64,000 bases of DNA from Myxococcales bacterium 68-20 (GCA_001899635.1 MKVQ01000026.1:49334-113333), one strand, 5' to 3'. Numbered from the stretch's first letter, positions 27,528 through 37,613 are shown. Notes: generated from the letters alone by a model not told the origin. Made by a program: numbers and translations.

Positions 27528-28034
27528 ATGAAGCGAGCGAGGACGGTTCTCTTGTTCGGGGCGGTCGTCGCCTGCCTCGGAGGTTGCGCGGGAACGAGTA
27601 CCGTCCCCGAGGTCGACGCATCGAAGCTTCGTGTGCCGGCTTTCGCATGGCTCGAGCCGAAGCAGGTTCGCCTCGACGTGGTCGATGAACGATTCGTGCC
27701 CGCCGAGGACAAGCAGAAGAGCATCGGCAACGTAAAGGCGGCCGTGTCGGCCGCGCTCGCAGGGGCGGGTATCGCAGTCGCGCCAGATTCCGAGAACGCG
27801 CTGTTCCTTCGCTTTGGCGAGGGGGACCGGCCGATTGGCGAATTTGCCTCGAACGAGTGCGTGATGATGACCGCGGTGCTCCGGACGTCTCGCCACCGGC
27901 AAGTCGAAGCATCCGGTTTCGGATGCGCCCACGACAGGAACCTTTTCGGCTACTCCTTGCGCGGCAACACCACCACCGCGTTCGAAATCGCCATCAACAG
28001 CGTTTTCGGCGAGCTCGTTCGTTTGTCGTCATGA
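27528..28034 (+). CDS. Small lipoprotein of unknown function
   Basis: This 168-residue protein has a signal peptide and lipobox CLGGCAG (ATG at 27528; the longer frame from 27489 starts with TTG). The mature part has no recognised family. It holds a beta-rich middle (RVPAFAWLEPKQVRLDVVDE), a predicted helix (NVKAAVSAALAGAGI) and a C-terminal part with TTTAFEIAINSVFGELVRL, a pattern reminiscent of DUF4136-like envelope lipoproteins. Its stop overlaps the next start (ATGA at 28031-28034), so the two lipoproteins are probably made together. Confidence 0.75.
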   Translation: MKRARTVLLFGAVVACLGGCAGTSTVPEVDASKLRVPAFAWLEPKQVRLDVVDERFVPAEDKQKSIGNVKAAVSAALAGAGIAVAPDSENALFLRFGEGDRPIGEFASNECVMMTAVLRTSRHRQVEASGFGCAHDRNLFGYSLRGNTTTAFEIAINSVFGELVRLSS

Positions 28035-28561
28035 GCCTGCCCCGACTTCGATTCATGTCGCGTGCGACGATGCTCATGCTCGTCGCCCTCTCGACGACGA
28101 GCTGCTCTCCCTCGGTGAGCCGAACCGGCTACGAGCCAAGAAGCGTCGGCGAGTCGACGTGTCGCGTGGCGGTGAAACGGGCGGCCCCCATTTCGCCCGA
28201 TCAGGCAGACGTGTTGGGAGAGGTCGACGTCGGCGATACGGGATTCTCCACCGACTGCGACGAGAAGACGGTCGTGGAGCTCCTGCGCAAGGAAGCGTGC
28301 TCGGCGGGCGCGCACGTCGTCGACATCGTCGAAGAGCGCCGACAAGACGTCGCCAGCTCCTGCTACCGCGCCAAGGCGCGCCTCCTGCGCCTGCGCAATC
28401 CCAGCAGTCTCCCCGTGGACGACGCGCGTTTCGCAGCGAGCTCGGTCCAGGCACGCAGCGACCTGGACAACCAGCGAACCAACTCGCTCCTCTGGGGAGC
28501 CGTCATCACCGGCGCCGTAGCCGGTATCGTGACCGGTGTTGTCTTCGCCCTTGGGCGCTGA
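28031..28561 (+). CDS. Lipoprotein with C-terminal membrane segment
   Basis: This 176-residue protein starts at the ATG overlapping the previous stop. It has a signal peptide with lipobox LSTTSC, a ~120-residue mature domain with four Cys (TDCDEKTVVELLRKEACSAG; VASSCYRAKARLLRL) and a C-terminal hydrophobic helix (LLWGAVITGAVAGIVTGVVFAL). The pair of a lipid anchor and a C-terminal helix is unusual. No family is recognised. Immediately after the stop lies the remnant of an Uma2-type gene, so the junction may be a deletion scar. Confidence 0.72.
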   Translation: MSLPRLRFMSRATMLMLVALSTTSCSPSVSRTGYEPRSVGESTCRVAVKRAAPISPDQADVLGEVDVGDTGFSTDCDEKTVVELLRKEACSAGAHVVDIVEERRQDVASSCYRAKARLLRLRNPSSLPVDDARFAASSVQARSDLDNQRTNSLLWGAVITGAVAGIVTGVVFALGR

Positions 28562-28562
28562 T

Positions 28563-28748
28563 GGGGGCCAGCGTTCCGAGGTCCCTCACTACTGGATCGT
28601 GGATCCCGCGGCGGAGACGCTGACCGTTCACCGCCTCGTCTCCGACGGCTACCCGATCGCGCTACGCGCCGGTCGCGAGGCGACCGTGCGCGCGGAGCCT
28701 TTCGCCGAGATCGAGCTGTGCGTGGGGACGCTCTTCGGAGACGAGTGA
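28563..28748 (+). pseudogene. C-terminal remnant of an Uma2-family (DUF820) nuclease-like gene
   Basis: The frame encodes SEVPHYWIVDPAAETLTVHR, then RAGREATVRAEPFAEIELCV and GTLFGDE, which is the C-terminal third of Uma2-family proteins (PD-(D/E)xK fold, ~190 residues when whole). The N-terminal two thirds with the catalytic acidic residues are missing, and no start with a ribosome binding site is present. It abuts the preceding lipoprotein, so a deletion or recombination removed the front. It should be non-functional. Confidence 0.75.
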
Positions 28749-28764
28749 GCCTCCACAGGACTAA

Positions 28765-28783
28765 GGCGCAACTCAGTTGCGCC
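28765..28783 (+). terminator. Perfect 8-bp hairpin after the Uma2 remnant
   Basis: The arms ggcgcaac and gttgcgcc flank the loop tca, 16 nt after the remnant's stop. No T-run follows, so it is only a possible terminator of the lipoprotein operon. Confidence 0.45.
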
Positions 28784-28824
28784 GATCCTGAAAGCTCGAA
28801 GCGGTCGGCTCACACGAACTCGCT

Positions 28825-28879
28825 TTGACCGGAGATTCACGCCCGCTCGCCCAACGGGCAGGCGTGAATCGGAGGTCAA
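28825..28879. repeat. Interrupted inverted repeat
   Basis: Outer arms ttgacc/ggtcaa and inner arms gattcacgcc/ggcgtgaatc (28834-28843, 28861-28870) are perfect, separated by matching 3-nt internal loops; the 17-nt apex can fold further. It could be a terminator, a regulatory RNA structure or a short mobile repeat. Only one copy was noticed. Confidence 0.6.
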
Positions 28880-29298
28880 TCCAAGTGAGCACCGCTACAG
28901 TCAAGCGTCGTCCCCGACCGTCGACGACGTCGATCGACGGCGGCGATAGCCCACGGAGGTAAGCCGCACCGCCTCGTCCCTGACCGACTGAGCGGGGCGG
29001 CCATCACGAGCTCGGCTCGCGACATCGCTTGCGGCTCGAGCGAGTCGAGCTCTCGAGGTCGTGTGGCGCCGCTCGCTTGGTCCACACCCGATGACGATTT
29101 CTTGGTTCGCGCTTGACGTCCCATCGGGACGATGGCCGGTGTGAAAGTGCAGGTCGGTGCCTCGACGGAGCCGTGCTGGCAGTGAGTCACGTCTTCCGTA
29201 GCGATCGCAGCCGGAAGGCCTCGCGACGTCATCGCAGCTCCGATCGCCCGCGGACGGGGCCTTCCCGTGAGCCGCGAAAGCGCGTGTTAGAAGCGGTC

Positions 29299-30768
29299 AT
29301 GGACAAGCTGGGGGATCTGTCCGACGAGGAGCTGCTCGCGCGCCTGCGCGAGCATGTCGGCAAGGGCAACGTCTGGTGCGCGAAGCTCATCGCGTATCTC
29401 GTCGAGGTCGACGAGCGGCGGCTCGATCGCGTTCACGCGTGCTCATCGCTTTGGGACTTTTGCTCGCGCAAGCTCGGCATGAGCGAAGGCGAGGAGCACC
29501 GTCGGATCGCGGCGGCTCGCACCGTCCGGCGCTTTCCCCAGGTGCTCGGATGCATCGAACGGGGTGAGATCCACCTCTGTGCTCTCTACGCGCTGCGGAA
29601 GCACCTCACGAGCGACAACGTCGACGAGCTGCTCCGCGAAGCATCGGGCAAGAGCACACGGGAGGTCGAGAAGATGGTGGCCGCGCGCTTGCCGCGCCCG
29701 GACGTACCGGCGTGCGTCGAGCCCGTCGCGCCGCAAGCGTTCTTGTCGCCGGTATCGCCCGTGCCCGTCGCGTCGCCATTGCCCGTATCCGTCGTCGCGA
29801 CGCCCTCCAATGCCGCGCCCGCGTGGTCTCTGTTGCCAGCGCCATCGCCCGCATCCGGACCTCGGTCGAGGGTCGAGCCGCTCTCGGCGATGAGGTACCG
29901 CATCGAGGTCACCGTGAGCGCGGGGACGAAGGAAACGATCGACCGCATCAAGGACCTGATGCGCCATCGCAATCCGACCGGCGATCTGGAGACCGTCCTC
30001 GACGCGGCGCTCGCGCTGCTGCTCGCCAAGCTGGAGAGGGAGCGGCTCGGCAAGACGCGTCCCAAGAGGTGCAAGCCCGCCGAGGCGACGAACGCGCGCG
30101 CCTCGTCCGCCTGGGCGCATGCGGAGACCGCGACTCGAGCTCCGACCGCATCCGTACCGGTGGAGACGATGGCGGACGATCCGCCCACGCCGGTGGAGTC
30201 GGAGGCGAGGACGCAGGCTCCATGTGTGGACCTGCCCAGCGGCGATCAGAGAATGTCGGCACCCGGGCCCGCGAGCTTCGAGCCGATCGTGGCGGAGCCG
30301 CCCGCGTCCAAGCCTGCAACGAAGGCGTCGCGGCCGGGCTCTCGGTATGTCCCGACAGAGCTCCGGCGAGAGGTCTTTGCGCGAGACGCCGAGCGCTGCA
30401 CGTACGTCGGCCCTGATGGCGATCGCTGCCCGGCGCGCGGTTTCCTCGAGCTGGACCACGTTTGCCCGAAGGCATTCGGAGGGACCGAGACGGCAGCCAA
30501 CCTGCGGGTGAGGTGCAGAGCGCACAACGCGCTCTACGCCGAGCAGGTCTTCGGTCGCGCGCACGTCGCGGGCTGCATGGACTTGCGACGCCGAAAGTGC
30601 GCGCCGCCGACACCGGCCTCCTTCGAGTCCGCCGCACGAGGTCTGCGGTCCATGGGCTTTCGCGAGCCCGACGCGCGTCGAGCGCTCGAGACGCTGGCGA
30701 CGAACCACGACATGAAGACCGCTCCGATCGAGACGATTCTCCGTGAGGCGCTGCTCGTTCTCACGTAG
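29299..30768 (+). CDS. HNH endonuclease of the myxobacterial long type
   Basis: The protein has 489 residues from the ATG at 29299. The helical N-terminal part (about 1-135; LIAYLVEVDERRLDRVHACS, then LWDFCSRKLGMSEGEEHRRI) recalls the DUF222-like region before many HNH domains. A Pro/Ala-rich spacer and a second helical segment follow. The HNH domain is near 345-425: LRREVFARDAERCTYVG, paired Cys, FLELDHVCPKAFGG and NLRVRCRAHN. The last ~45 residues (AARGLRSMGFREPDARRALE) resemble the RuvA C-terminal/UBA-type three-helix domain. Likely a DNA nuclease; the target is unknown. Confidence 0.85.
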   Translation: MDKLGDLSDEELLARLREHVGKGNVWCAKLIAYLVEVDERRLDRVHACSSLWDFCSRKLGMSEGEEHRRIAAARTVRRFPQVLGCIERGEIHLCALYALRKHLTSDNVDELLREASGKSTREVEKMVAARLPRPDVPACVEPVAPQAFLSPVSPVPVASPLPVSVVATPSNAAPAWSLLPAPSPASGPRSRVEPLSAMRYRIEVTVSAGTKETIDRIKDLMRHRNPTGDLETVLDAALALLLAKLERERLGKTRPKRCKPAEATNARASSAWAHAETATRAPTASVPVETMADDPPTPVESEARTQAPCVDLPSGDQRMSAPGPASFEPIVAEPPASKPATKASRPGSRYVPTELRREVFARDAERCTYVGPDGDRCPARGFLELDHVCPKAFGGTETAANLRVRCRAHNALYAEQVFGRAHVAGCMDLRRRKCAPPTPASFESAARGLRSMGFREPDARRALETLATNHDMKTAPIETILREALLVLT

Positions 30769-31142
30769 CGGTCACCGCTGAGCACCGCCGTCCCCCTCGA
30801 CCGCGGCACTCGAGAGCGCCGGAGCCTCCCTCGCTGCGCGCTAGCCACGTGACGTCGAAGAAGAGCGAGGTGCCCTTCGAGCACGTGGGGACGTGACGCC
30901 GGATCGGCGCGCTCGTCGCGCTAAGAAAGTGACGGGCGAGCGCGATCACGCGGGCCTCCTCCAAGAGTATCCGCGAGCGCACGTCGAAGACCGTTGCCAA
31001 GCGACGGGAGGCGACCGAGATACCTTCGAGGCCACCCCCCATGCTGAGGCCGACCCAAAGTGAGCCGAGGCCGGCTCGAGCTGAGGTAGTCTCCATCCTT
31101 GCGGACTCACTCATGCCCGTGTTTGGGGCCCGAAGGATGGAG
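30769..31142. other. Intergenic region, no convincing gene
   Basis: About 374 bp between the HNH gene and a lipoprotein gene. A leftward 93-codon frame (30761-31042) has fairly biased third positions but no recognisable domain and overlaps the HNH stop, so it is not called. Nothing else is clear. Confidence 0.5.
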
Positions 31143-31835
31143 ATGAACCTGTCTCGTAGGTCGAGTCGGTGTCGTGTGGTAGCGGTCTCCCTGCTGGTCG
31201 CCGCGAGCGCGCTCGCTTGTGGCTCGACCGACAACGAGGCCAGCGAGGCCGACAACGCCGACGCGGGGGCACCTCGCTCGCCGACGCCGAAGCAAGAGGA
31301 TGACGAGCCCGAGCCGCCGGAGTTCGAGCCGAACTTCGACGAAGATGTGGATCCGCCGACGCCCGATCCCGGCGACCAGTGCATCGACAACGACGATCCG
31401 GGGAGCTCCGAGGCCACCGCCATGGCATTGCCGGACATCGACGATTGCGACTCGTCGGGAGCGGGCTTCGGCGGCAACCCTCCGATTGTCGGCGTGATGA
31501 AGGGCGCCGTCGACGTGGACTTCTACAAGTTCACCGGCAAGGACGTGGTCGGGTGCTCCGTCGATCCCTTCATCGTGTCGCCGACGAGCGGCCTCGAGAT
31601 CTGCATGTTCGTCTCGTGCGCGAAGGGAACCACGAACTTCAAGGGCTGCACCGGCGGCGCGGAGAAGGTCAGCGACATCGGGAACCCCGGCTGCTGCGTC
31701 GCAACTCCAGGTCAGACGAAGCTCAGCTTCTCATGCGGCGGCTTCACGCAGACGAACGACTCGGCGAACGTGTTCATTCGCGTCAAGCAGCTCGCCGATC
31801 AGTGCACGCCCTACCAGTTCGCGTACCACTTCTGA
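31143..31835 (+). CDS. Secreted lipoprotein, Cys-rich C-terminal domain
   Basis: This 230-residue protein has signal peptide and lipobox ASALAC. An acidic Asp/Glu/Pro-rich linker is followed by a ~140-residue domain with about nine Cys (for example DQCIDNDDPGSS, DIDDCDSSG, SCAKGTTNFKGC, NPGCCVATPG). The centre (VGVMKGAVDVDFYKFTGKD) has the look of a pre-peptidase C-terminal (PPC-like) beta domain, in which the DxDxY/F motif is usual. The ATG at 31143 has the better ribosome binding site (aaggatggag); 31137 is possible. Probably displayed on the outer surface. Confidence 0.75.
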   Translation: MNLSRRSSRCRVVAVSLLVAASALACGSTDNEASEADNADAGAPRSPTPKQEDDEPEPPEFEPNFDEDVDPPTPDPGDQCIDNDDPGSSEATAMALPDIDDCDSSGAGFGGNPPIVGVMKGAVDVDFYKFTGKDVVGCSVDPFIVSPTSGLEICMFVSCAKGTTNFKGCTGGAEKVSDIGNPGCCVATPGQTKLSFSCGGFTQTNDSANVFIRVKQLADQCTPYQFAYHF

Positions 31836-31964
31836 TCCGAGCGCGCTCGCGGCGATACTGGTGTCCAGCGGAGGACCGCGAACGGTCGGTCGGTCGCCGA
31901 CTGCGACTGCCGGTCGTCGACACCCCGAATTCCTCCGTGGGTTACGGGCAAGCGGGCGTGCGCC

Positions 31965-32429
31965 GTGTCCGTTGACGGGCTCCTCCATCTGCAAGGGGCC
32001 TGCGAGCAAGCGGGGCTCGAAGTCCTACAGACGCATTCGCGGAGGTGGAGTGTCGAGTTTCGACGACGGTGGCGTGCCGAGTTCGCGCTGCCTGAAGCGG
32101 ATTGGCGCTGCGGGAACTTCGATTGGGAAGTGCTTGGAACCGAGCTTGCGCCTGCTCTGCTGCGGCGCTCCGCCATCCGTGAATTCAACCTGCGAAGAAA
32201 GGAGGTGCGAAGCTCGTTCGTCGCCGCTTCACTCGACTATCGCGAGGTGCTGGAGGTCGAGGGCGCATTGCCAGAGCACGCGTGGTGGCGAGCCGCGGCG
32301 CGTGGCGAGGACCTCTACATCGTTCCCTCGGACTGGGCCTGGACGTTCGTCTCGACGCATGAAGAGGAGGCGATGGGAATCGGTCCGTTCTTCGTGGAGA
32401 ACGTAAGGGCGCTGAGTGTGGAGCGGTAA
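31965..32429 (+). CDS. Hypothetical protein, possibly DUF4275-like
   Basis: This 154-residue cytosolic protein begins at a GTG. Tryptophan content is high (WSVEFRRRWRAEF, DWRCGNFDWEVL, EHAWWRAAARGEDLYIVPSD). The C-terminal WTFVSTHEEEAMGIGPFF resembles the WTxVxTHE...GPYF ending of DUF4275-type proteins, which are small proteins of unknown role. There is no signal peptide or membrane helix. It lies alone between a lipoprotein gene and kynA. The family guess is from memory of the motif only. Confidence 0.6.
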   Translation: MSVDGLLHLQGACEQAGLEVLQTHSRRWSVEFRRRWRAEFALPEADWRCGNFDWEVLGTELAPALLRRSAIREFNLRRKEVRSSFVAASLDYREVLEVEGALPEHAWWRAAARGEDLYIVPSDWAWTFVSTHEEEAMGIGPFFVENVRALSVER

Positions 32430-32542
32430 GGGGCGGGCGCGATCATTGCTCCACGGTCGGGCCTCTCGTCCTGACTGCTGCGCCATCGGAGGAGCCTCGC
32501 GCGATCGCGAAGAGGCTCCCGATGCGCGCGTGGCCGGTGGGA

Positions 32543-33664
<1,122 letters not shown>

Positions 33665-33893
33665 GATGGTCGCTCTCTACCAGAGCGGTGGTGAGGGCGC
33701 GACCTCGTCTGAGCCCGGTCGACGCAACGGGTATTTCGCGGACAAGCGCGGCTCGGCGCCCCGCGCGATGGTGGGCGTGTGACAGAACGACGGAGCAAAG
33801 CGGCCCCGACGGCGGGACTCGGGCCTGCCGTCGGGCCGCCGCGAGAGATGCGTCGCTCTCCTGCTTGGCCAGGCGTAGAATGGCGCGGACGGA

Positions 33894-35156
33894 ATGGGCG
33901 TCCTTCTTCTCGGCGCGGACTACTACGGCACGCTCGCGGCTGCGCGCGCGTATGGGAGAGCGGGGATCAAGGTGGCGATGGCGGACGAGCGTCGCCAAGC
34001 GCGCGCGCTCTGGTCGCGGCACGTCTCCGAGAAGCTCGTGCATCCGCCGCTCTCGCGGCCGAAGGAGCTCGTCGACTGGCTCGTCGACTGGGGGACGAAG
34101 AACCCGGGCACGCTGCTCTATCCGCCGAACGATCACCTCGCCTGGCTCTTCGCGGCCGAGCGCGAGCGCCTCTCGAAGGCCTTCGCGATGTTCTCGCCGA
34201 GCGAAGACGCCGTCTTCACGCTGCTCGACAAGAAGCGCCTCCACGAGGCCTGCGCGCGCGTCGGCATCGACGTGCCGCTCACGCTCGGCGTCGCGGACAT
34301 CGCGGATGCGACGAGCGCGTCGGCGTCGCGGCGCGAGGTCCCGTTCCCCGTCCTCCTCAAGCCGCGCACGCAGGTCTACCTCACGGGCGGCATCAAGGGC
34401 TTCATCGCGCGCGATCGCGCGGAGCTCGACGCGGAGCTCGCGCGGTTCCGGCAGCTCGTCGCGTTCGATCCCGTCCTCGCCGAACGCCATCCCGACATCG
34501 CCGAGCCGATGCTCCAGCAGTACCTCCCGGCGGCGGAGACGAGCATCGCCAGCGTGTCGGGCTTCGTGAGCGCCGACGGCGCGATCGTCGCGCGTGGCGC
34601 GATGAAGGTGCTCCAGCGCCCGCGGAAGGTCGGCATCGGCCTGTGCTTCGAGGGGCGCTCGCCGGAGCCGCACCTCGTCGACAAGCTCGCCGCGCTCTGC
34701 AAAGAGGTCGGCTACCACGGAGCGTTCGAGGCCGAGTTCATCGTCAACGGAGACGAGCGCCTGCTCATCGACTTCAACCCACGCTTCTACAGCCAGATGG
34801 GCTTCGACATCGCGCGCGGCTTGTCGCTGCCGATGCTCGTCCTCCGCTCCGCACGAGGGGAGCACGCTGCGGTGAAGGACGAGCTCGCCCGCGCCCGTGA
34901 CTGGAAGGGCAGGGGCGACGAGGTCTACTGCCACAAGACGATGCTCGATCTCGTCCTCGGCCTCCAGGGGTTCTCCGGACAGATGACGCGCGACGAGGTG
35001 CGCCGCTGGCGCGGGTGGCACGCGGGCAAGTCGGTGACCGACGCCGTGCGCGATCCCGAGGACCGGATGCCCGCCGTCGTCGACGCGGCAGAGTGGGTGC
35101 GCCACTTCGCGCGTCATCCGAGGAGCTTCGTGAGAAGCTTCGTGCTGAACCGCTGA
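33894..35156 (+). CDS. ATP-grasp enzyme, probable carboxylate-amine ligase
   Basis: This 420-residue protein has a Rossmann-like N-terminal part (GVLLLGADYYGTLAAARAYG), the ATP-grasp body (FPVLLKPRTQVYLTGGIKGF) and the metal-binding C-terminal core (FEAEFIVNGDERLLIDFNPR) with the Glu and Asn expected for Mg-ATP. Such enzymes ligate a carboxylate to an amine through an acyl phosphate; in polysaccharide loci they can attach amino acids to sugars. The next gene, 24 nt downstream, is a GT2/acetyltransferase fusion, so they form an operon. Its substrate is not readable. Confidence 0.86.
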   Translation: MGVLLLGADYYGTLAAARAYGRAGIKVAMADERRQARALWSRHVSEKLVHPPLSRPKELVDWLVDWGTKNPGTLLYPPNDHLAWLFAAERERLSKAFAMFSPSEDAVFTLLDKKRLHEACARVGIDVPLTLGVADIADATSASASRREVPFPVLLKPRTQVYLTGGIKGFIARDRAELDAELARFRQLVAFDPVLAERHPDIAEPMLQQYLPAAETSIASVSGFVSADGAIVARGAMKVLQRPRKVGIGLCFEGRSPEPHLVDKLAALCKEVGYHGAFEAEFIVNGDERLLIDFNPRFYSQMGFDIARGLSLPMLVLRSARGEHAAVKDELARARDWKGRGDEVYCHKTMLDLVLGLQGFSGQMTRDEVRRWRGWHAGKSVTDAVRDPEDRMPAVVDAAEWVRHFARHPRSFVRSFVLNR

Positions 35157-35180
35157 CGCGAGCGTCGAACGGACCGTCAC

Positions 35181-36857
35181 ATGAAAAGCCCCTCGCAGCG
35201 CGTGGATCTCGGCGACGGACTCTGGGTGAGCGTCGTCATCGCGACGTACAACCGGCAGGACCTCCTCCGGCGCCTCCTCCAGGACCTCGACGCACAGTCG
35301 CTCGATCCGTCGCGCTTCGAGGCGATCGCGGTCGACGACGGCTCGAGCGAGGACACGTGTGCCCGGCTCGCGGACCTCACGACCCGCTACACGCATCGCA
35401 TCGAGCGCCAGGAGAACACGGGCGCCGCGGCGGCGCGCCAGCGCGGCGTCGACCTCGCGCGCGGCAAGGTCGTCGTCTTCCTCGACGACGACATGCAGGT
35501 GAAGCCGGACTTCCTCGAGAAGCACCTCGAGAAGCACCTCGAGTACGGCGACGGAACGAACACGGTCGTGCTCGGGCGACTGCGCCCCGATGCGAAGCTC
35601 GCCGACATGCCGCTCTTCGAGCGCTACTACGCGCGCGTGATGGCGAGCCAGGGCGACGAGCTCGCCTCGGGCGAGAGGCCCGTTCGCGGTCACAACATCT
35701 ACACGGGGAACGTCAGCATGGCGCGCGAGCTCTTCGTCCGCGCCGGAGGGTTCGATCCCGCGTTCCGCGCGCTCGAGGACGAGGAGCTCGGCGTCCGTCT
35801 CGAGAAGGCCGGTGCTCGCTTCGCGTTCGCGAACGAGGCTTCGAGTATCCACGGCTCCGACTGGACCTCGATGAAGAAGTGGATGGAGCGCGCCTACCGC
35901 GATGGCGTCTACCAGGCGAAGCTCTCGAAGAAGCATCCGGACATGCCGGAGTCGAGCCCCTGGCGTTTCTTGCCGGTCGCAAATCCCCTCAAGCGCCCGT
36001 TCATGACGCTCGGCCTCGCCGCGCCCGCCGCCGCGAGCGTCGTCGCCGGCGCGGCGATCCGCACGGCATCGGCCTTCGACAAGGTGGGGCTCGAGCCGGT
36101 GGCGCTCGCCGGGATGACGTTCGTCTACGGCATCCAGTACTACCGCGGCGTCCGCAAGGAGGTCGGTGGCTACGATGCCGTTCGCCGCGAGTTCCGCGAG
36201 TTCGAGCGCGGCGTCTCGCTCCTCCAGCGCGGCGAGCGAGGTGACTCGAGCGCCTTCCGCGCCTTCCGCGAGGCGGTGCGGGAGGACCACAGGATCCTCC
36301 GGTACTACGGCGAGAAGTACGACGATCGGGTCGAGTCGTCGGGCGGCGTCGAGTCCTTCGATGCTCCCGGGACCGCTGCGCTCGCGAGCGACGCGGTGAA
36401 GAAGATCGGCTTCCAGCTCATGATCGCGTACCGCGTGATGCGCTTCTTCCGCGCCGCAGGCCTCGAGCTCGGCGCGCAGTTCGCGTCGCGAACGATCCGC
36501 CACGCGTTCGCGTCGGACGTCCACTGGGACGCGGATCTCGAGCCCGGGATCATGGTCGTGCACGGCTTCGGTCTCGCGATCAGCTACGCGGCGCGCGCAC
36601 GTCACGGCTGCATCCTGTTCCAGAACGTCACGCTCGGGTACGGGCCCGATCCGCTCACGAAGCAGGCGGGCGCCCCGCTCCTCGAGAAGAGCGTGCACGT
36701 CGGCATCGGCGCGACGCTCTACGGCCCGATCGTGGTCGGGGAGGGGACGAAGATCATGGCGAGCTGCGTGCTCTCGCAGAGCGTGCCACCGAGATCGATC
36801 GTCGAGGCCTCCGTCCCCCACGTCTCCGCGCGCGCGCCCGTCCGGGCCCGCTCCTGA
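35181..36857 (+). CDS. Fusion of GT2 glycosyltransferase and serine-acetyltransferase-like domain
   Basis: In 558 residues two catalytic folds are joined. Residues ~14-240 form a GT-A family 2 transferase: VSVVIATYNR, VDDGSS with Asp52/53, the metal motif FLDDDM (102-104) and FRALEDEELG. Hydrophobic and helical parts follow (AAPAAASVVAGAAI). From ~400 comes a left-handed beta-helix acetyltransferase like SerAT: FQLMIAYRVMRFFRAAGLEL, GIMVVHGFGLAISY, GATLYGPIVVGEGTKI. The second part resembles the stand-alone enzyme at 40841. It could add a sugar and an acetyl group to the same polymer repeat unit. Confidence 0.88.
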   Translation: MKSPSQRVDLGDGLWVSVVIATYNRQDLLRRLLQDLDAQSLDPSRFEAIAVDDGSSEDTCARLADLTTRYTHRIERQENTGAAAARQRGVDLARGKVVVFLDDDMQVKPDFLEKHLEKHLEYGDGTNTVVLGRLRPDAKLADMPLFERYYARVMASQGDELASGERPVRGHNIYTGNVSMARELFVRAGGFDPAFRALEDEELGVRLEKAGARFAFANEASSIHGSDWTSMKKWMERAYRDGVYQAKLSKKHPDMPESSPWRFLPVANPLKRPFMTLGLAAPAAASVVAGAAIRTASAFDKVGLEPVALAGMTFVYGIQYYRGVRKEVGGYDAVRREFREFERGVSLLQRGERGDSSAFRAFREAVREDHRILRYYGEKYDDRVESSGGVESFDAPGTAALASDAVKKIGFQLMIAYRVMRFFRAAGLELGAQFASRTIRHAFASDVHWDADLEPGIMVVHGFGLAISYAARARHGCILFQNVTLGYGPDPLTKQAGAPLLEKSVHVGIGATLYGPIVVGEGTKIMASCVLSQSVPPRSIVEASVPHVSARAPVRARS

Positions 36858-37013
36858 CGAGGGCGAGGTTCGGCGTCTGTTCCGAGTGGCGCGGGGCTCG
36901 TACGTGCCGCGCTTCGGGCGCGGTCCGGAAGCGGCTCGACGGCGGGAATGCGCGCCCGGGACGAGGAGAGACGCATCGAACGACGCGGGGCGATCCGTGT
37001 ATCATGGCCGGAC

Positions 37014-37613
37014 ATGATCTCTGGATCGGTCCGCCCTTGCCTCTTCGCCTTGGTCCTCTCGACGCTCTCCGCGTGCGCGGCGACCGGCCCGTTCGTCTGG
37101 GCTGACAGCCTCCCGGCGTCGGCGTCCACTTCGACCGAGGGCGTCGTCATCCAGGACGGCGACATCGTGAACGTTCGCGTCTTCAACCAGGAGCCGCTCT
37201 CGACGCACGAGAAGGTGCGCGCCGACGGCAAGATCTCGATGCCGGTCATCGGCGAGGTCATGGCGCGCGGAAAGCGACCGGCGCAGCTCGCGTCCGAGAT
37301 CCAGGACCGCCTCAAGGCGGTCGTCGTTGCGCCTTCGGTCACCGTGACGCTCGATGCGGGCGCCGAGCTCAAGGTCTCCGTCCTCGGCGAGGTGAAGAAC
37401 GCGGGCATCTTCCCGCTCGATCACGGGTCGAACGTCCTCCACGCGCTCGCCGCCGCGGGTGGCCTCTCGGAGTACGCGGACGCGGACAAGGTCTTCGTCG
37501 TCCGCAAGGCGCTCCCGCAGCGCGTTCGCTTCCGCTATCAGGACCTGCGCGCGGCCGATCCGAAGAGCATCGGGTTCACGCTTCAGTCCGGGGACATCAT
37601 CGTCGTCGAGTGA
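37014..37613 (+). CDS. Short Wza-like polysaccharide export (OPX) lipoprotein
   Basis: The protein has 199 residues from the ATG at 37014, with lipobox LSTLSAC (Cys21). The poly-export domain (~45-115) shows IQDGDIVNVRVFNQEPLST, RADGKISMPVIGEVMARGKR and LASEIQDRL; one SLBB domain (~118-175) follows (SVLGEVKNAGIFPLDHG, ALAAAGGLSEYA). It ends at GDIIVVE, right after the SLBB part. The C-terminal helix that forms the outer-membrane pore of E. coli Wza (~379 residues) is absent, so a separate beta-barrel would be needed for export. Confidence 0.9.
   Translation: MISGSVRPCLFALVLSTLSACAATGPFVWADSLPASASTSTEGVVIQDGDIVNVRVFNQEPLSTHEKVRADGKISMPVIGEVMARGKRPAQLASEIQDRLKAVVVAPSVTVTLDAGAELKVSVLGEVKNAGIFPLDHGSNVLHALAAAGGLSEYADADKVFVVRKALPQRVRFRYQDLRAADPKSIGFTLQSGDIIVVE

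Larger units (their letters stand above)
28749..29298. other. Gene-free region with two hairpins
   Basis: About 550 bp between the Uma2 remnant and the HNH gene. No credible gene is seen; a leftward frame (28876-29232) has no domain and erratic composition. The region holds the two inverted repeats listed separately and may be the rest of a decayed locus. Confidence 0.6.

Noticed and set aside
28876..29232. Leftward 118-codon frame in the gene-free stretch
   Set aside because: No domain, no ribosome binding site, and composition unlike the neighbouring genes.
30761..31042. Leftward 93-codon frame between the HNH gene and a lipoprotein
   Set aside because: Third-position bias is moderate, but there is no recognisable domain, no good ribosome binding site, and it overlaps the HNH stop.
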